NCBI GenBank assembly: GCA_934552695.1
Contig: CAKTER010000062.1
Coordinates: 1-8,228 of the forward strand
From: an uncultured Eubacteriales bacterium
GTDB taxonomy: Bacteria; Bacillota; Clostridia; Lachnospirales; Anaerotignaceae
DNA: 8,228 bases
Direction: 5' to 3'
Each line of letters begins with the position of its first letter. The first letter of the stretch is position 1. Below the pieces are notes generated by a model, which worked only from the letters and a program-made list of their open reading frames with translations, had not been told where the DNA came from and did not search any database. Positions 5,586 through 8,228 of the stretch are shown piece after piece. A program made the position numbers and the translations under genes.

Positions 5586-7349
5586 ATGGCCTTGGATGGC
5601 ATTGCGGTTGCCGCCGTCACCGCCGAATTGGCGGCTGCCCTCACCGGCGGCCGGATTGAAAAAATCCGTCAGCCCCGGCCCGATGAAATTGTTTTGGCCG
5701 TTCACAAAGAAAAAAATCACCCCAAGGCCCTGCTTTCGGCCAACGCCGGAAGCCCCCGGGCCTGTTTAACCCAGTCGCAAAAGGAAAGCCCCCTGGCCGC
5801 CCCTTTGTTTTTGATGGTGCTGCGGAAGCATTTGGGCGGCGGCAAGGTAGTTGCCGTCCGGCAAATGGGGCTGGAGCGCATCCTTTGCCTCGACATTGAG
5901 TCCATGAACGAAATGGGCGATAAAACCGTAAAAACCTTGATTTTGGAAATGATGGGCAAGCACAGCAACCTTATCCTGACCGATGACAAGGGTACGATTT
6001 TGGATAGCATTAAACGGGTCGGCCCCGACAAAAGCTCTGTCCGCCTGGTGCTGCCCGGCCTGCCCTACGCCCTGCCTCCGGACCAAGGCAAGCTGTCCCC
6101 GCTGGAATTGAACGCCGAAAGCTTTGCCGGCCGGCTGGCCCACGCCCCGGCGGTCAAGCTCTCCAAGGCCCTTTACACCAGCTATACCGGCATCAGCCCC
6201 GTCATGGCGGCGGAGCTGTGCTTCCGGGCCGGGCTTTCTCCCGACGCCCCTTGCGAAAGCCTGCCCGACCCCCGGCCGCTGTTTCAGGTCTTTGCGGCAG
6301 CCATGGAACGGGTAAAGGCGGCGGATTTTGCCCCGGAGCTGTACGCCGACGCCCGCACCCACCGGCCCTTTGAGTTTTCCATGCTGCCCCTGCGGCAATA
6401 TGTGGGTTGCGAGGTCACGCCTTTCCCCTCTCCCTCGGCCCTGCTGGAGGCCTTTTACAGCGAGCGGGACAATACCTACCACATCCAGCAAAAAGCCCAC
6501 GACCTGCGGCGGCTGGTGCAAAACCATGTGGAGCGCTGCGTGAAAAAAAAGGAGCTACAGCAAAAGTCCCGGCAGGATGCCGCCCCCATGGACACCTGGC
6601 GGCGCTGGGGGGAACTGCTCACCGCTAACCTGCACGCCCTTAAGCCGGGCATGACCACCGTTTCCCTCCCCGACTTTTACCGGGAGGACATGGCCGAGAC
6701 CAAAATATCCCTGGACCCTCAAAAAACCCCGGCAGAAAACGCCCAACGGTACTTTGCCAAATACAACAAGGCCAAGCGCACTTTGGCGGCGCTGGAGGTA
6801 CAGGAGGCCCAAAATGACGCCGACCTGGCGTATTTGGAGGGGGTGCTGGTCGCCATTCAAGCCGCCTCCGACCCGGCGGATTTGGCGGAAATCCGCCGAG
6901 AGCTGGCGGAGCAGGGCTTTTTGCGGAAAAAAACGGAAAAACGGGGAAAGGACGGCAAGCCCAAGGCCTCCCGGCCGCTGCACTTTAAAGGCCCCGGCGG
7001 CTGCGATATTTTTGTGGGGAAAAGCAACACCCAAAACGACTGGCTGACCTTAAAATTTGCCGAACCCCAGGACCTGTGGTTCCACACCAAGGATATCCCC
7101 GGCTCCCATGTGATTTTAAAAACCCCCGACGGGAATGCTTCCGACGCCGACCGGCTGGCAGCGGCTCATCTGGCCGCCATTTACAGCAAGGCCCGGCAGG
7201 GCAGCCAGGTGCCGGTGGACTATACCCAGCGGAAGAACGTAAAAAAGCCCCGGGGGGCCAAGCCCGGGCTGGTGATTTACGAACAAAACAAAACCGCTTA
7301 CATCACTCCCGACGAGGGGCTTCTCAACCAGCTGGAAAAGCTGGAATAA
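5586..7349 (+). CDS. rqcH: Ribosome quality control factor RqcH (NFACT family, fibronectin-binding-like)
   Basis: A 587-residue homologue of Bacillus RqcH (YloA) and eukaryotic Rqc2/NEMF. The family binds obstructed 50S subunits and adds C-terminal alanine tails to stalled peptides using tRNA-Ala. Visible parts: the NFACT-N domain (about 1-180, with GGRIEKIRQP at 21-30 and MGKHSNLILTD at 123-133); a helix-hairpin-helix-like segment (about 193-217); a charged coiled-coil region (about 295-450); a Lys-rich linker (447-461); and the NFACT-R domain (464 to about 570, with WLTLKF, DLWFHTKDIPGSHV and VDYTQRKNVKKPRGAKPG). Residues E97-R98 align with the functional D97-R98 of Bacillus. The ATG at 5586 (MALDG) has AAAGGA nine bases upstream. 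The frame is open 44 codons further but has no family similarity there. Older annotations call such proteins fibronectin-binding/PavA. Confidence 0.95.
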   Translation: MALDGIAVAAVTAELAAALTGGRIEKIRQPRPDEIVLAVHKEKNHPKALLSANAGSPRACLTQSQKESPLAAPLFLMVLRKHLGGGKVVAVRQMGLERILCLDIESMNEMGDKTVKTLILEMMGKHSNLILTDDKGTILDSIKRVGPDKSSVRLVLPGLPYALPPDQGKLSPLELNAESFAGRLAHAPAVKLSKALYTSYTGISPVMAAELCFRAGLSPDAPCESLPDPRPLFQVFAAAMERVKAADFAPELYADARTHRPFEFSMLPLRQYVGCEVTPFPSPSALLEAFYSERDNTYHIQQKAHDLRRLVQNHVERCVKKKELQQKSRQDAAPMDTWRRWGELLTANLHALKPGMTTVSLPDFYREDMAETKISLDPQKTPAENAQRYFAKYNKAKRTLAALEVQEAQNDADLAYLEGVLVAIQAASDPADLAEIRRELAEQGFLRKKTEKRGKDGKPKASRPLHFKGPGGCDIFVGKSNTQNDWLTLKFAEPQDLWFHTKDIPGSHVILKTPDGNASDADRLAAAHLAAIYSKARQGSQVPVDYTQRKNVKKPRGAKPGLVIYEQNKTAYITPDEGLLNQLEKLE

Positions 7350-7351
7350 CC

Positions 7352-7378
7352 CCGGTTTTCACAACCGGCCGTCTTTTT
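7352..7378 (+). terminator. Intrinsic terminator directly after rqcH
   Basis: CCGGTT (7352-7357) and AACCGG (7363-7368) form a perfect six-base stem with a TTCAC loop. After CCG comes TCTTTTT (7372-7378). It starts two bases after the rqcH stop codon. It is the first of two tandem terminators in this convergent intergenic region. Confidence 0.7.
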
Positions 7379-7407
7379 CCGCCCGTTCCGGCCCACTCGC
7401 CAAGTAC

Positions 7408-7437
7408 AAAGACCCGGCGTTCACCGGGTCTTTCTTT
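7408..7437. terminator. Bidirectional intrinsic terminator between rqcH and the flavodiiron gene
   Basis: AAAGACCCGG (7408-7417) and CCGGGTCTTT (7424-7433) form a perfect ten-base stem with a six-base loop. On the plus strand it runs into TTTCTTT. On the minus strand the stem ends in TCTTTGTACTT, so it can serve both converging genes. It lies about 24 bases after the stop of the minus-strand flavodiiron gene and backs up the rqcH terminator. Confidence 0.88.
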
Positions 7438-7456
7438 GTATCCTTTATAAAATTGC

Positions 7457-8228
7457 TCATCCCTCCACCGGCACAAAATGGCTGGCGTCCATCCCGCAAA
7501 TGGGGCACACAAAGCCCTCGGGCAGGGTTGTCCCCTCGTACATATACCCGCAAATATCGCACTTGTAGCCAATAATCTTTTTGGCTCCGGCTTCTTCGGC
7601 CGGGGCGGCTTCTTCCAAAACCGGCTCCCCGTGCATATCCCGGGCAATGGCCTCGGCCAACGCCAGCAACGCTTCTCGCTGGGCCGGTTTTACCGCCGAC
7701 TTGATGGTGACCATGTTTTCCAGCAGGCGGATGTCCTTCATCCCCTCGAACATCTGCTTCATCTTTTTCCCGGCAGTGGGGGCCCAAGACCCGTTTTCAA
7801 TCAGGGCCACCGTCCGGTTTTGCAGCATGTGGGCCTCCAAATCGTGAAGCACCGTTTCCATGGTCACAAAAATGCCGTTATTATAGGTGGTGGTGGCAAA
7901 CACCAGATGGCTGCACCGGAAGGCCTCGGACACAATCACCCCGGGATGGGTCACCGAAACGTCGTACATGGCAATGTTTTTCACGCCCTGGTCGGCCAGC
8001 TCCCCGGCCAAAATCTCCGCCGCATTCTGGGTGTCGCCGTATACCGAAGAATAGGCAATCAGCACCGCCTGCTCTTCCGGCTCATAGCGGCTCCAGGTGT
8101 CATACTTTTCCACAAACCAACCGATGTTCTCCCGCCAAATGGGCCCATGCAGAGGACAAATCCGCTCAACGGGCAGCCCGGCAACCTTTTTTAAAAGCTG
8201 CTGCACTTGGGGGCCATACTTCCCCACG
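7457..8228 (-). CDS. Flavodiiron protein with C-terminal rubredoxin domain, C-terminal part (5' end outside window)
   Basis: The frame is open to the right edge, so the true start and most of the metallo-beta-lactamase-like diiron domain are missing; the GTG at 8227 is not the start. Flavodiiron proteins reduce O2 to water and/or NO to N2O in anaerobes. About 256 residues are visible. CPLHGPIWR (24-32) carries H27, matching the last diiron ligand in the family. A flavodoxin domain (about 54-200) has the FMN phosphate loop YSSVYGDTQ (59-67) plus TTTYNNGIF (112-120) and ENGSWAPTAG (144-153). An acidic Ala/Pro linker (about 201-217) follows. The rubredoxin-like domain YKCDICGY...CPICG has its iron ligands at C223, C226, C241 and C244. 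Only 14 residues separate the two cysteine pairs, the short-spaced type. There is no NADH:rubredoxin reductase domain after it. It converges on rqcH. Confidence 0.92.
   Translation of the reverse strand, partial: VGKYGPQVQQLLKKVAGLPVERICPLHGPIWRENIGWFVEKYDTWSRYEPEEQAVLIAYSSVYGDTQNAAEILAGELADQGVKNIAMYDVSVTHPGVIVSEAFRCSHLVFATTTYNNGIFVTMETVLHDLEAHMLQNRTVALIENGSWAPTAGKKMKQMFEGMKDIRLLENMVTIKSAVKPAQREALLALAEAIARDMHGEPVLEEAAPAEEAGAKKIIGYKCDICGYMYEGTTLPEGFVCPICGMDASHFVPVEG

Noticed and set aside
7478..8194. Plus-strand open frame of 238 codons antisense to the flavodiiron gene
   Set aside because: It is a shadow of the flavodiiron frame; the translation is His/Gly/Pro-rich with no domain.
1..8228. 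Mobile elements, CRISPR repeats, tRNA/rRNA genes, defence or biosynthetic systems
   Set aside because: None were seen. All coding space is accounted for by housekeeping genes plus one flavodiiron gene, and all intergenic gaps except the 206-bp divergent region are under about 110 bp.

Overview
The window reads as chromosomal core-genome DNA from an anaerobic, visibly GC-rich Firmicute of the class Clostridia, probably a gut Oscillospiraceae/Ruminococcaceae-type organism. The evidence is the gene order yicC-remA-gmk-rpoZ-priA-def-fmt (a classic Firmicutes neighbourhood), a remA/DUF370 gene, a bacterial RqcH/NFACT gene beside yicC, strong AGGAGG-like ribosome binding sites throughout, and a flavodiiron protein, which is typical of anaerobes that detoxify oxygen. 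The taxonomic placement is inference from gene content and protein style, not from a database search.

Layout. From about 5470 down to base 1, all on the minus strand, lies one apparent operon. It starts at a good sigma-A-type promoter (TTGTTA, 17 bp, TATAAT) and runs through yicC (endoribonuclease family), remA (DNA-binding regulator), gmk (guanylate kinase), rpoZ (RNA polymerase omega), priA (replication restart helicase), def (peptide deformylase) and the first 40 codons of fmt (methionyl-tRNA formyltransferase), which runs off the left edge. Spacers range from 18 to about 90 nt. Several contain perfect small hairpins that lack U-tracts and so look like mRNA processing or stability elements rather than terminators. 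coaBC, often found between rpoZ and priA in relatives, is absent. Divergent from this operon, on the plus strand, is rqcH (5586-7349), with its own extended -10 promoter and two tandem terminator hairpins after its stop. Converging on it from the right edge, on the minus strand, is the C-terminal part of a flavodiiron protein with a fused short-spaced rubredoxin domain.

The genes together cover GMP-to-GDP conversion, the transcription machinery, replication restart, N-formylmethionine chemistry at the start of translation (fmt adds the formyl group, def removes it) and rescue of stalled large ribosomal subunits (rqcH). The flavodiiron gene is functionally separate and reflects anaerobic oxygen or NO defence.

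I see no mobile element, CRISPR array, tRNA, rRNA or defence system, and no evidence for an undescribed multi-gene system. The items worth a second look are small: promoter architecture with a C7 tract in the spacer, intergenic hairpins, residue substitutions at conserved motif positions in RqcH, PriA and YicC, the missing coaBC, and the rubredoxin-fused flavodiiron protein.
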